A DNA stretch of 64,000 bases. Origin: Sinohyriopsis cumingii. Its lineage: Eukaryota; Mollusca; Bivalvia; Unionida; Unionidae. The notes under the pieces are model-generated. The model did not search any database. It saw only the letters and a program-made list of their open reading frames with translations, and was not told the origin of the DNA. Below are positions 52,527 to 60,334 of this stretch, one piece after another. Made by a program: the position numbers and the translations under genes. The stretch spans positions 155,911,789 through 155,975,788 of the forward strand of contig CM068824.1 of NCBI GenBank assembly GCA_028554795.2. The letters are read 5' to 3'. Every line of letters starts with the position of its first letter. Position 1 is the stretch's first letter.

Positions 52527-52628
52527 TTGATAGCTCGATCAGTATGGTATTGGACTGTGACGCTCGCGGTCCAGGATCGAATCCCCATGGCTGACAATTT
52601 GTCGGTGGTGCGCATAATTGCGATTTTT
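52527..52628 (+). ncRNA. tRNA-like sequence with pol III boxes and T5 stop (candidate)
   Basis: TAGCTCGATCAGTATGG resembles an A box and GGATCGAATCC is a near-consensus B box (52572-52582). A TTTTT run at 52624-52628 could end pol III transcription. The middle forms a strong hairpin, GGACTGT pairing with GCGGTCC. The acceptor and T stems do not pair properly, so it is not a working tRNA. It may be a pol III non-coding RNA, loosely like adenovirus VA RNAs, or a captured SINE head. Confidence 0.35.
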
Positions 52629-52659
52629 ATAATAGTGGGGGGAACTGCAAGAACCCCTC

Positions 52660-52758
52660 CGCTCAGCAAATTCACAAACCACAATATTGACTTGTGGTTG
52701 ATACATATTTTCGTATCACCCACTGGATTAATTATTGTGGGTGTGATTTTGCTGAGCG
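52660..52758. repeat. Cloverleaf of inverted repeats
   Basis: A 17-bp outer stem (52660-52676 with 52742-52758, one mismatch; core GCTCAGCAAA) encloses three hairpins: AACCACAA/TTGTGGTT (52677-52684, 52692-52699), GATAC/GTATC (52700-52704, 52713-52717) and CACCCAC/GTGGGTG (52717-52723, 52737-52743). The arms nearly fill the 99 bp. It could be a DNA cruciform (origin or recombination site) or a folded RNA. Confidence 0.75.
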
Positions 52759-52775
52759 TACATGTTTGTACTGTT

Positions 52776-53370
52776 CTTAGTTAGTACCGTTTCATTCATA
52801 ATCTGAGCTCGCTAATACACTCGATAGGGGCTCTTCATTCATTGTATATAACCATTTCATTGTATATAACCATTTCATTGTATATATGTTATATGTATAT
52901 CCTCTAAACTTGGTAGATTGCGGTGGCAAGCTACGAGTTTAATGAGGACTGTGCTGTCCTTGTGCTGTCCTTAGTTAGTGCCGTATTCATAATCTGAGCT
53001 CGCTAATACACTCGATAGGGGCTCTTCATTCATTGTATATATGTTATATGTATATCCTCTAAGCTTGGTAGATTGCGGTGGCAAGCTACGAGTTTAATGA
53101 GGACTGTGCTGTCCTTAGTTAGTTATATGTTATGTGTATACCTCTAAACTTTGTAGATTGCGGTGGCAAGCTACGAGTTTATGAGGGTTGTGCTGTCCTC
53201 CCTCTTGGGCCTCTAGACCGTTGTTTGGCGGGTTAGGGGCTCTCGTAGAGGGAATATTTGCCTAATGAACTTGGTAGATTGCGGTGGCAAGCTACGAGTT
53301 CTTGGCTGTGCTGTCCCTGAAACATCCCGACGAACTCGCTAAACACTCGATAGGTGTTCTAGGGATATTT
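52776..53370. repeat. Imperfect repeat array with conserved hairpins
   Basis: Four units before the 53401 gene. Each carries hairpin B, with outer arms ACTTGGTAG/CTACGAGT and inner stem TTGC-GGTG-GCAA, at 52906-52940, 53061-53095, 53146-53180 and 53278-53310. Three carry hairpin A around CTCGCTAA...ACACTCGATAGG (52805-52833, 52996-53024, 53332-53359), closed by GAGC/GCTC in two copies and GAAC/GTTC in the third. Three are followed by GGACTGTGCTGTCC-like arms. Stem bases are kept or exchanged in pairs while linkers vary. Confidence 0.8.
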
Positions 53371-53400
53371 TTTTTATTTTAAAGATTTATATATTATATA

Positions 53401-53949
53401 ATGAACCATGAAAATATCAATGATGTAATTGTCGCTATTAAAAAATTAAAAAAAGATGGAATTAATATATCTGATGAACTTAATCCTGAAAAAATAGTTT
53501 CTGACTTTGAGATTTTACAAGAACGTAAAACCATGGGGACACACACACTATCATCTGAATACAGTCTCATGAAACGGATTCAATCGGCAATGTTTCAGTC
53601 GCTAGCTACCGTAGAAGATGATCATGTGAAGGAGTTCGTTCCTCTTTCTACCGCCGTAGAAAGAATTAAGTCGTTATTATCCCACGAGTATGAGGCGAAG
53701 AAAACGATTAGTACTCGCATAAGACTATTAAGAAAAATAATGTCAGATCGTGAAACGATCCAGAGTAACCTCGTTACTGGTGAAACGATCCAAGGTAACC
53801 TCGTTACTGGTGAAACGATCCAAGGTAACTTCGTTACTGATGAAACGATCCAGAGTAACCTCGTTACTGGTGAAACGATCCAAGGTAACTTCGTTACTGA
53901 TGATAATGAAAATGAAAGTTTTGGTAACTGGGGTCCATGTCAACGCTGA
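53401..53949 (+). CDS. Conserved small viral protein with in-frame repeats, function unknown
   Basis: 182 residues. Residues 1-118 are charged and probably helical (IKKLKKDGINI; EFVPLSTAVERIKSLL; ISTRIRLLRKI). Residues 118-165 are five copies of a 10-residue repeat (GETIQGNLVT). The start follows an AT tract (ATATATTATATAATG). A decayed homologue of the helical part occurs at 62.65-62.86 kb, with the same spacing around a KYVPLASAIEKIQSEL segment, so the helical part is a real, conserved gene. The repeats are missing there and look specific to this copy. It is the last plus-strand gene before the convergence with the virion cluster. No family recognised. Confidence 0.75.
   Translation: MNHENINDVIVAIKKLKKDGINISDELNPEKIVSDFEILQERKTMGTHTLSSEYSLMKRIQSAMFQSLATVEDDHVKEFVPLSTAVERIKSLLSHEYEAKKTISTRIRLLRKIMSDRETIQSNLVTGETIQGNLVTGETIQGNFVTDETIQSNLVTGETIQGNFVTDDNENESFGNWGPCQR
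53746..53905 (+). repeat. 30-bp in-frame minisatellite, 5 copies
   Basis: Units containing GAAACGATCCAAGGTAACCT and CGTTACTG inside the 53401 gene. The 30-bp period keeps the frame and gives GETIQGNLVT repeats with two alternating variants (N-L and N-F). Confidence 0.95.
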
Positions 53950-54623
53950 CCACGTGTATTGGTAGTCAAAATCAAGAAAGTTCTAACCTTGTCAAATTTG
54001 TTCCTAATAAATTTTATTTATTATAAATTTTATTTTTACTGAGGATTTATTTTTTTTTTACTAAAATCAAGAAAAATGCACAAATTACTTGATTCTGACG
54101 GGGTAGTTGGTAGTCAAAATCAAAGAAAAATGCACGAACTACTTGATTTCTGACGGGGTAGTTGGTAGTCAAAATCAGGAAAATTGAGCAATTTCGTTGT
54201 ATTTTAGTAAAAAAAAAATAAAAATCTCAGTAAATAAATAAATAAAATTAATTTATAATAAATAAAATTTGTTAGGAACAATTTGACAAGGTTAGAACTT
54301 TCTTGATTTTGACGGGGTAGTTGGTAGTCAAAATCAAGTAGTTCGTGCATTTTTATGTTTCTGACGGGGTAGTTGGTAGTCAAAATCAAGTAGTTCGTGC
54401 ATTTTTATGTTTCTGACGGGGTAGTTGGTAGTCAAAATCAAGTAATTTGTACAATTTCAGTAAAATTAATAAATATTATTTTTTTTAAGTTGATCGAATT
54501 TGATTCTGATCTCTGTTACAAATGTTCTTCTAACTGTTAAGAAATCCTCGCGTGTAAAACCCTCCTTCACATGAAGATCTACAACAAAAGTCCTTACGAC
54601 AGAAATCCTTAAGACAAAAGTCT
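53950..54623. terminator. Palindromic repeat region between convergent gene clusters
   Basis: Two long arms of about 80 bp (53976-54056 and 54215-54305, cores AAAGTTCTAACCTTGTCAAA and its complement) are inverted copies of each other. The tag GACGGGGTAGTTGGTAGTCA recurs at 54097, 54152, 54311, 54363 and 54415, and AATCAAGTAGTTCGTGCATT units occur in both orientations. AATAAA-type signals are frequent. Being symmetric at the meeting point of the two transcription directions, it may end transcripts from both sides by hairpins. This role is inferred. Confidence 0.55.
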
Positions 54624-55460
54624 TTACGACTTTACATACAGATTTATTACAAGCTCTTCTTCACGTATGTCAATCAAACGATTAAGGTGGTCTGTGAGTT
54701 TAAAATTGATTCGTGTTAACATATTATTGTGACACCGTAAATACACAGGATTAGTTGGTTCTTGCACGATTAAATTTCCAGGGGGAACTTGTGGTGTGAA
54801 CGTGTACAGGATGTATCCTTGTTGAGCCTGATTTGATCTTCCGAGATCTATTTGATAGCTGCCATCGATTACGTCACAAACCAGATTGACCGCGACCGTC
54901 GATGTTATATTAACGATCCGCGGGGATACGTGTCTTCCGCCGCCGTGTGGATCATTATCATGTCTGAGAACGGTTGCTGGTGGTGCTAGTTTTTTCCACG
55001 CATCGAGTATTTTAGGAAAAAACTCATCAATGACATCATTGACAGATTTTCTTAATTTATCCGGATTATAATCAGGAAACTTAAACGTTACAATGTCAGC
55101 TTCGGGTATTTTGTACTTGGCTGCGAAGGATTTTTTATAATCGCTTGATGACTTAAGAACCATATCTCTAATTCTGTTATAGATAACTTCAGAAGAATTA
55201 ACTATATAATTTAAAACTTCTATGTACCTAATAATATTATCGCGCGCAGATGTTGAATCAAATAAATACTCTTGAAAACTATCACGTAAATTATTTACCT
55301 GTATTTCATGGTCTAAGTTTATTGAAGCAAATATAGAATCAATATTCAAAGCAATAACACGTTCATTAAGATTATGCAAAAGAGCTCTAGGATCATATAC
55401 AGGTGTTCCCCCCCTCCATCCTGGTTTTACTTCTATGTAATCTAGCCATTCTGAATTCAT
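54624..55460 (-). CDS. Virion protein, C-terminal beta domain with helical extension (candidate minor capsid)
   Basis: 278 residues. Residues 1-150 are helical and charged. The C-terminal 110 residues form a beta-rich domain with VNLVCDVIDGSYQ, ILYTFTPQVPPGN, NPVYLRCHN and RLIDIREEELVINLYVK. That series closely follows the C-terminal half of a protein common in invertebrate Mavericks, which I believe is a penton-like or other minor virion protein. The N-terminal half of that usual protein is the separate gene immediately upstream (55461-55948), whose stop abuts this ATG. A decayed homologue at 62.9-63.9 kb has the same helical-plus-C-domain layout, so the split is ancestral to both elements. 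It closes the minus-strand virion cluster. Confidence 0.7.
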   Translation of the reverse strand: MNSEWLDYIEVKPGWRGGTPVYDPRALLHNLNERVIALNIDSIFASINLDHEIQVNNLRDSFQEYLFDSTSARDNIIRYIEVLNYIVNSSEVIYNRIRDMVLKSSSDYKKSFAAKYKIPEADIVTFKFPDYNPDKLRKSVNDVIDEFFPKILDAWKKLAPPATVLRHDNDPHGGGRHVSPRIVNITSTVAVNLVCDVIDGSYQIDLGRSNQAQQGYILYTFTPQVPPGNLIVQEPTNPVYLRCHNNMLTRINFKLTDHLNRLIDIREEELVINLYVKS

Positions 55461-55948
55461 TTAAATATCATGACGAAGACTGGTCTTTGACGTAAAATCA
55501 TCCCGAGTTGGTTCTGGTGGTCCTTTATGCACCGGGGGAATTTCAGGCCAACCTAGCACGGATCTGATTGAAGATTGATAAATATCAACGGCATAATCAG
55601 GCGAGTTTATTTCAACCGTCGAGGACAACGTCGGCTCATGAACGTTTATTGATATTTTTGATTCCTTTCCCGTTATTGATTTTATTCTACGCGCAAATTC
55701 CTCACTGATCTCTTCAATCTGGTAACTGCCAGTTGGTATTCCAACAACAACCCAGTCAGGTGTTCCATCGGATTTGTTCTTGTTAGTAAATACAAGCGAA
55801 TTATTTGTTGGTGTACCATTAAATGATTTTGATCTGATATTTGGCCAGCTGTAATATACCAGTAATTGAGCTAGTGCTATTTCTTTTACTGGAATTGCAG
55901 TAGGAAAATTAACACTAAATTCAGGATTAATTGAACTTACCGAGATCA
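55461..55948 (-). CDS. Virion protein, N-terminal beta domain (partner of the next gene)
   Basis: Best start is the ATG at 55948 (162 residues). A longer frame to 56033 would overlap the upstream gene by about 100 bp. The sequence has SVNFPTAIPV, ALAQLLVYYSWPNI and IPTGSYQIEEI, then a closing LGWPEIPP. These are the N-terminal signatures of the common Maverick virion protein described for 54624-55460, where the usual text is ALx-x-YxSxPNI and PxGSYxIxxI. It stops exactly where the next gene starts, so the two may be made as partners of one structural unit. Its first 22 bp overlap the membrane-protein gene. Confidence 0.65.
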
Positions 55949-56451
55949 TCGTTATCTTTGGCGGAGTTGTGTTGGTCACGATCTGCTGGAGTAATTCTGT
56001 CATTATTGATACTTGTATCTTTAATACCTTCATCGTATATTTTGGTCATCATTGAAAATTCGAAATCAGATATAATTCCATCACTGAGACTCGCTGATAA
56101 CAACGAGGATAATTTCGAGTATGCTACCGTCGCTGTATGTAATTTTATTTTGTAATCGGATAATTTTTCGTTCGTACAAGTACATATTTTTTTTGTGATG
56201 ATACCAAGCACACCTGCAATAGTTGTTGCTGCTGAAATACAAATAGTTACAGCTACTGGTGCCATCGTTGTCAACGCTGATAATATTACACCGGTTCCAG
56301 CAACAACAGCGGATACTGAATAAACAATCACATCAACGATAACCAATCGTCGTCGATATTTTTTTACTTTTACTGTATATTGATCGACTTGATCTTTTAG
56401 CGCAGCCTGCCATTCACGCGCTTGATTGTATCTGTATTGCGCACCGTCCAT
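55927..56451 (-). CDS. Two-helix membrane protein with coiled-coil flanks
   Basis: 174 residues. Residues 1-35 are amphipathic and basic (QYTVKVKKYRRR). Two hydrophobic segments follow (about 36-60, VDVIVYSVSAVVAGTGVIL, and 65-88, APVAVTICISAATTIAGVLGII). A KK..C.C turn comes next, then a helical LHTATVAYSKLSSLL and a DGIISDFEF segment. A protein with this layout (helix, two membrane spans, LxxxKLxxI, DxxISDxEF) is frequent in cnidarian and invertebrate Mavericks; its role in the virion is unknown to me. The start follows GTATAAAAATATAT. Confidence 0.7.
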   Translation of the reverse strand: MDGAQYRYNQAREWQAALKDQVDQYTVKVKKYRRRLVIVDVIVYSVSAVVAGTGVILSALTTMAPVAVTICISAATTIAGVLGIITKKICTCTNEKLSDYKIKLHTATVAYSKLSSLLSASLSDGIISDFEFSMMTKIYDEGIKDTSINNDRITPADRDQHNSAKDNDDLGKFN

Positions 56452-56459
56452 ATATATTT

Positions 56460-57455
56460 TTATACAAACAATTGAGGTGTTTCAGCTACAAATTCCAAAC
56501 ACCACCAGTAAGATGTTGCGGTTAATTTCTTATCATCTGCTTCCAGAATAAATATTTCTTCGGTTCCGATATTTAATACAACAGATACAACCCCGGAAAA
56601 CCTGTCGGTGGAATAACGCCATGGAAACGTTGTAAATATTTCAAATTTTGCAGCACTAAACACAGATAGCCTGTACACGCCAGTGACTGTTGCGGTATAT
56701 TTGATATTTTTATTCTGCGTTGACCATGTTGCAAATCCCGATGATACCGTGCATACGATGTTTGTGATATGCCCGGGAGTTATTTCAGCTGAAATTTTAA
56801 TCAGATTGGTTTTACTGATAATCTCAGGAATTCCCGCTACGATGTCTAGTTGTGTTCGTTTGATCGTGTCTAGGTTACTTTTGATATCAACGAGTTTTAT
56901 GTTGACGACAGGCGGAGCGCCGAAGAATTCTTCTGTGTTTTTTTGATGGTTTCTGCGAAATCTTGCAAAAGCGCCCGCGTGAACGTCATACTCGGCCCGT
57001 AGCGTGGATAGTTTACCATCCACGTTGTCAACGTATTTTTTTGTTGCTGCGTCTTCGTCAGATGTTGGATCTCTTAAAACTACTATTTTGTTCCCGTTCA
57101 TGCTAAGTTCACCTGTCATCGTGTCACCGGTGTTTCTCACGCGATTAGCAACACTTTTTGCAATTTCATCTCTAATTGTTGCAAACGATATACTTGAATC
57201 TCTGATTTTGCCGCTATCAGTAAACACGGGAATATTATCCGTAACTGCACCAAGTACTCGTCGAACTATATCATTCCATTTGATATTGCTGGTTTTTAGT
57301 TTACCATATCGATCTTGAAAAATAACAACTTCATCTGGGTCAACTCCAGCAAGGTTCATAACATCAGCGAGGTCATCTTTAGTCGCATACTTTGACAGAT
57401 CAACGTCGGATTTTATTTTCTTACCAGTAGAAGATCTTCCGTAAATATCAACCAT
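56460..57455 (-). CDS. Fibre-like protein with phage tail-fibre motif
   Basis: 331 residues. Residues 1-105 are an N-terminal part with LSKYATKDDLADV and DGSGKIRD-type turns (VFTDSGKIRDSSI). Residues 108-144 carry NTGDTMTGELSMNGNKIV and DPTSDEDAATKKYVDN, the repeat that forms trimeric shafts in bacteriophage tail fibres (GDTMTGDL.MNGN.I..L..P....DA..KKYVD). The C-terminal 150 residues are beta-rich and likely the head that binds the host receptor. Its place in the virion cluster, beside protease and capsid, supports a spike or fibre. The start has TCTTATATA directly before the ATG. It is intact. Confidence 0.8.
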   Translation of the reverse strand: MVDIYGRSSTGKKIKSDVDLSKYATKDDLADVMNLAGVDPDEVVIFQDRYGKLKTSNIKWNDIVRRVLGAVTDNIPVFTDSGKIRDSSISFATIRDEIAKSVANRVRNTGDTMTGELSMNGNKIVVLRDPTSDEDAATKKYVDNVDGKLSTLRAEYDVHAGAFARFRRNHQKNTEEFFGAPPVVNIKLVDIKSNLDTIKRTQLDIVAGIPEIISKTNLIKISAEITPGHITNIVCTVSSGFATWSTQNKNIKYTATVTGVYRLSVFSAAKFEIFTTFPWRYSTDRFSGVVSVVLNIGTEEIFILEADDKKLTATSYWWCLEFVAETPQLFV

Positions 57456-57472
57456 TATATAAGATCCGTTGT

Positions 57473-57905
57473 TTAAAATGCTTTACGCGCAACATATCGG
57501 TTGCTTGTATAATCGTGCACGACTTTATGTGGCGGCTTGGATGATTTTGATATGGCGTCGAGTACATTAATTACTTCACGGCCGCATATTGGCGGATCTG
57601 TCATTGTTTGTGTGGGTAGCGTTGAATACCAAACTTTATAACCGCTAGTTGTTGCGTGGAGTGGTGCGACATACTTGATAAATTCAACAGGTGGAGCTAA
57701 CCCGTACGAGTCAAAATAAACAATTCCACGCGGATCAATCGCGTATGATACCCAATGAGTACCAGGTCCGGAACGTTTGTCAAGATTAATAATACCTGTT
57801 TCTAGTTTGTTTGGTTGTTTCGGTAATTGATCTCGCATAAAAACATCTCTAAAGGCAGATATTTTTAATTTTTTAGCAGCATCAAGTAAATCAAAATTTG
57901 ATCAT
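57473..57905 (-). CDS. Adenain-like cysteine protease, N-terminus frameshifted
   Basis: The open frame from its first internal ATG (57838) has 121 residues: LPK, GTHWVSYAID (catalytic His), VYFDSYGLAPP (acidic member), PTQ (oxyanion Gln) and ICGREV (nucleophile Cys), the C48/adenain order. Adenain-type proteases cut capsid and core precursors during virion maturation. The same frame stays open upstream to about 57901 with family-like sequence but no start. An ATG at 57905, just inside the border with the upstream gene, is out of frame by one base at an AAAA run (57893-57896, plus strand). This copy thus carries a one-base insertion or an assembly error. The internal ATG would still keep all catalytic residues. 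Confidence 0.85.
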
Positions 57906-57912
57906 GAAACGT

Positions 57913-58380
57913 TTAACGAAATGACCCTGGAAGCCTTAGGCCTCTCCCCCAACGAGATCCCGGTAATCTTAGACCGCGTCCCTTTTTTTTGTTATATCGT
58001 CCACCAGTAGCTTTTTCGAAAATTTTTTTACCCGCCGCTCCAGCAACACCTCCAGCAACACCTAACGCGGCCGCTTTTGCTAAGGCTGGAGCAGCCGCAG
58101 CTAGTAATGCCGGAATGGCCGCAAGAAATGGGAATATACCACCCGTTTTAACCATGTCTTTGATGGCGCTCGGGGAGAGATGGAATTGAACTCCAGTTTT
58201 TGATTCCAGGGCTTTATTGAAATGTTTAATCTGATTATTTGTCAACGATAATTTGTTTGGACCACCACTAATCTGATCTCGTTTTAGTGATATTTTAGTT
58301 CCGCATTTGTTGGCGGTTTTTGATTGAAGCTTTTTTACCTGACCAGGAGTCAGAGTAACATTAACATGACCATACGACAT
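57913..58380 (-). CDS. Basic, partly hydrophobic virion protein (pX-like)
   Basis: 155 residues. The N-terminal half is basic with LTPGQVKKLQ and LTNNQIKHFNKAL segments. Then comes GGIFPFLAAIPALLAAAAPA and a glycine/alanine-rich membrane-active stretch. The C-terminal tail is Lys/Arg-rich and contains GRGLRLPGS twice. Proteins with this layout (GGF-PLL, Ala/Gly run, repeated GxGLxLxP tail) are regular members of adintovirus virion clusters and have been compared with adenovirus core peptide X. The repeated GxGL may be processed by the viral protease. The start follows TTTTATATAAAA. It overlaps or abuts the protease start. Confidence 0.72.
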   Translation of the reverse strand: MSYGHVNVTLTPGQVKKLQSKTANKCGTKISLKRDQISGGPNKLSLTNNQIKHFNKALESKTGVQFHLSPSAIKDMVKTGGIFPFLAAIPALLAAAAPALAKAAALGVAGGVAGAAGKKIFEKATGGRYNKKKGRGLRLPGSRWGRGLRLPGSFR

Positions 58381-58414
58381 TTTTATATAAAATATATTTT
58401 TCTAAATAACACGA

Positions 58415-59838
58415 TTAAAGATTTTCCACCGGTGCATCAACGACCCTCATTCGACCACTGCCACCTTCAAGTAACATGGCCTTGTCGCTAAGTATGACCG
58501 CGATCGCTCTGTAAAAGGCACCACCAGCTGGTGGGTTAGTAACATGAGCTCGAAAGTGTATATCAACAACAGATTGTTTGGATAAATCAAGATGTTCTAG
58601 TGAAAAATAATAAATCGGATATAGACCTGTAAAATCTAGTTGTGATATTTGCAACCCGGTATCTATATTTTGATCACGTCCCATGAATGACATTAAACGA
58701 TGATATGCGCGCGCTACATGATTTTGTGCATAATTTAACAATATATCCTCGGATGGTTCTTGATGTCTATTTATCCGTAAAGAAACTTCACTAACTCCAA
58801 GGTTATCAAATACCATATGTGATTGTTCTTGATCATTTATCCGGTTAATATTTTGCAGTGCAATAAAAATATGTCGTGGTGCAGAAACACCCTGTTGTGA
58901 TGCTATATGCCATGTAAATAAACCATTAATATTGCTTTGAGCAGCATCTGTGGTTACTGTTAACCATGATAGCAATGATTTACCGCCTTGATCCATAAAA
59001 GATAGTAATTTTTGTTCCTCAGTAATAGATGGAGTCATTACTGGCATCCATAATGAAAGTTTTGATATATTTACTTTACCATCAGCAACACCAGCACCTC
59101 GCCAGATTGCATCATTATCATCACCTTTTCTTACGAGCACAATTGTGTGTTTAGCTCCAAAGATGACTTTCTAACATTTCTGCAAAACCCAAAGATGTGA
59201 GATAATGGAATTGCACACGAAAAATTTCTATCACCTCCCGACAGCGCTGATCGGCGTGTTGCAAATCCCAGGTTGTAAGTCGCATTAACGCTTTTTATAA
59301 TATCATAATCAGCACCTGGTCTGTCTGCGTGCTCAAAATCAGCTGGTTGTGGATCAACTGAAGTAGCTCGTGTTGCCAGTACTTTGGTATACTGAACATG
59401 ATCAGCGTTGTTGGTAATATCCTTAGCAAACATCATTGTTGGACCAGCTGATCTTGTAAAGTCGTCAGAATATCTCGCCAGACCAATTATTGTTGTAGCA
59501 ACATCAACATCCTTCTGAATTGATTCAATATTTTTTCCATCAATCATGTATGTGGCGCTATCAAACAGTGCCATAATTCCGTTGTTGACAAAACCAACAC
59601 GCAAATTAGCAGCATATGCCGTATTAGCTACAACATTCGTTACAAGTTTACCTTCTACTTCAATAAACGCTTCAGCGGGCAAGAAATATCTACTTGTATC
59701 ATGAACCTGTAATTCGATTCTCCCCCGCTGATTTGGTAGTCTTGCGTCATAGGAATAAAATTGATAATCACGTACTGACTCGTACTTAAGGACAGGTGCC
59801 TCCATATCAAATGCTGGGTCCGATTCGCGCCTGAACAT
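58415..59838 (-). CDS. Major capsid protein, double jelly-roll (hexon-like), frameshifted
   Basis: Two overlapping frames together cover the protein. The first half (59838-59131; ATG at 59838 preceded by CTATAATAAAA) has YQFYSYDARLPN, FLPAEAFIEVEGK and a closing IPLSHIFGFC, a strong signature of Maverick and adintovirus hexons. The second half (open to 58415) has WMPVMTPS, a jelly-roll body and YFSLEHLDLSKQ. The frames meet around 59164-59172, where one base appears to be missing; the frame there passes into a stop at 59131. The summed length, about 475 residues, is normal for the family. The protein would form the pseudo-hexameric capsomers. No standard slippery heptamer is present, so mutation or sequencing error is more likely than programmed frameshifting. 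Confidence 0.85.
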
Positions 59839-59871
59839 TTTTATTATAGTTACCATTTTTCCAAATGATGA

Positions 59872-60306
59872 TCATCGTCGACGAAGACCACTTCCTGCTA
59901 TTAAATTTGATGTTATATTTTTTTCTGCTTCTTCAGATATCGCCGCTAGTTTTTGATTTGCAGCCTGATTTATTATTTTACTGACATCTGCAGGCATCAC
60001 CTCAGTACTTGCCAATTTCACCGGTGGTTGTTGTTTTCGTCGCAATAATCGTGCTAGTCTTTCTTTGATCGCCGAGAACGCCTTACCAGCAACATTGACA
60101 ATTGCACCAGGAGCTTTATCACGAACAATATCAATAGCCTTCATCGATAATTGTTTTGCAACAGGTGCTACTTTGGGAGCTATCCTCGTGAATAATCCTC
60201 GAATGACATCACCAAGTCCATTTCCGTAAATTGCTTCATAGATTGGTAATCGTGAGTTTACCGCTCTAACCTGTGTGGGTTTACGATGATTATCATGCAC
60301 AATCAT
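59872..60306 (-). CDS. pVI-like virion protein with two adenain-type cleavage sites
   Basis: 144 residues, basic. It has IYGNGLGDVIRGLF near residue 26, an amphipathic Ala/Lys-rich middle (APKVAPVAKQL) and a C-terminal IAGSGLRRR. IYGN|G and IAGS|G both fit the adenain consensus (M/I/L)XGX|G. A leader cut off by the protease, an amphipathic membrane-lytic helix and a C-terminal cofactor-like basic tail are the plan of adenovirus pVI; the homology is inferred from plan and position, not from sequence identity. It lies between the capsid and coiled-coil genes. Confidence 0.7.
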   Translation of the reverse strand: MIVHDNHRKPTQVRAVNSRLPIYEAIYGNGLGDVIRGLFTRIAPKVAPVAKQLSMKAIDIVRDKAPGAIVNVAGKAFSAIKERLARLLRRKQQPPVKLASTEVMPADVSKIINQAANQKLAAISEEAEKNITSNLIAGSGLRRR

Positions 60307-60334
60307 CTTATTTTATTTACCATTTATCTAACAA

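Noticed and set aside
52484..52784. Open frames of about 80 codons on both strands
   Set aside because: They span the tRNA-like and cloverleaf sequence; mirrored frames follow from the inverted repeats.
59131..59180. Programmed -1 frameshift in the capsid gene
   Set aside because: No X-XXY-YYZ heptamer at the switch and no obvious downstream pseudoknot; a one-base deletion or error explains it more simply.
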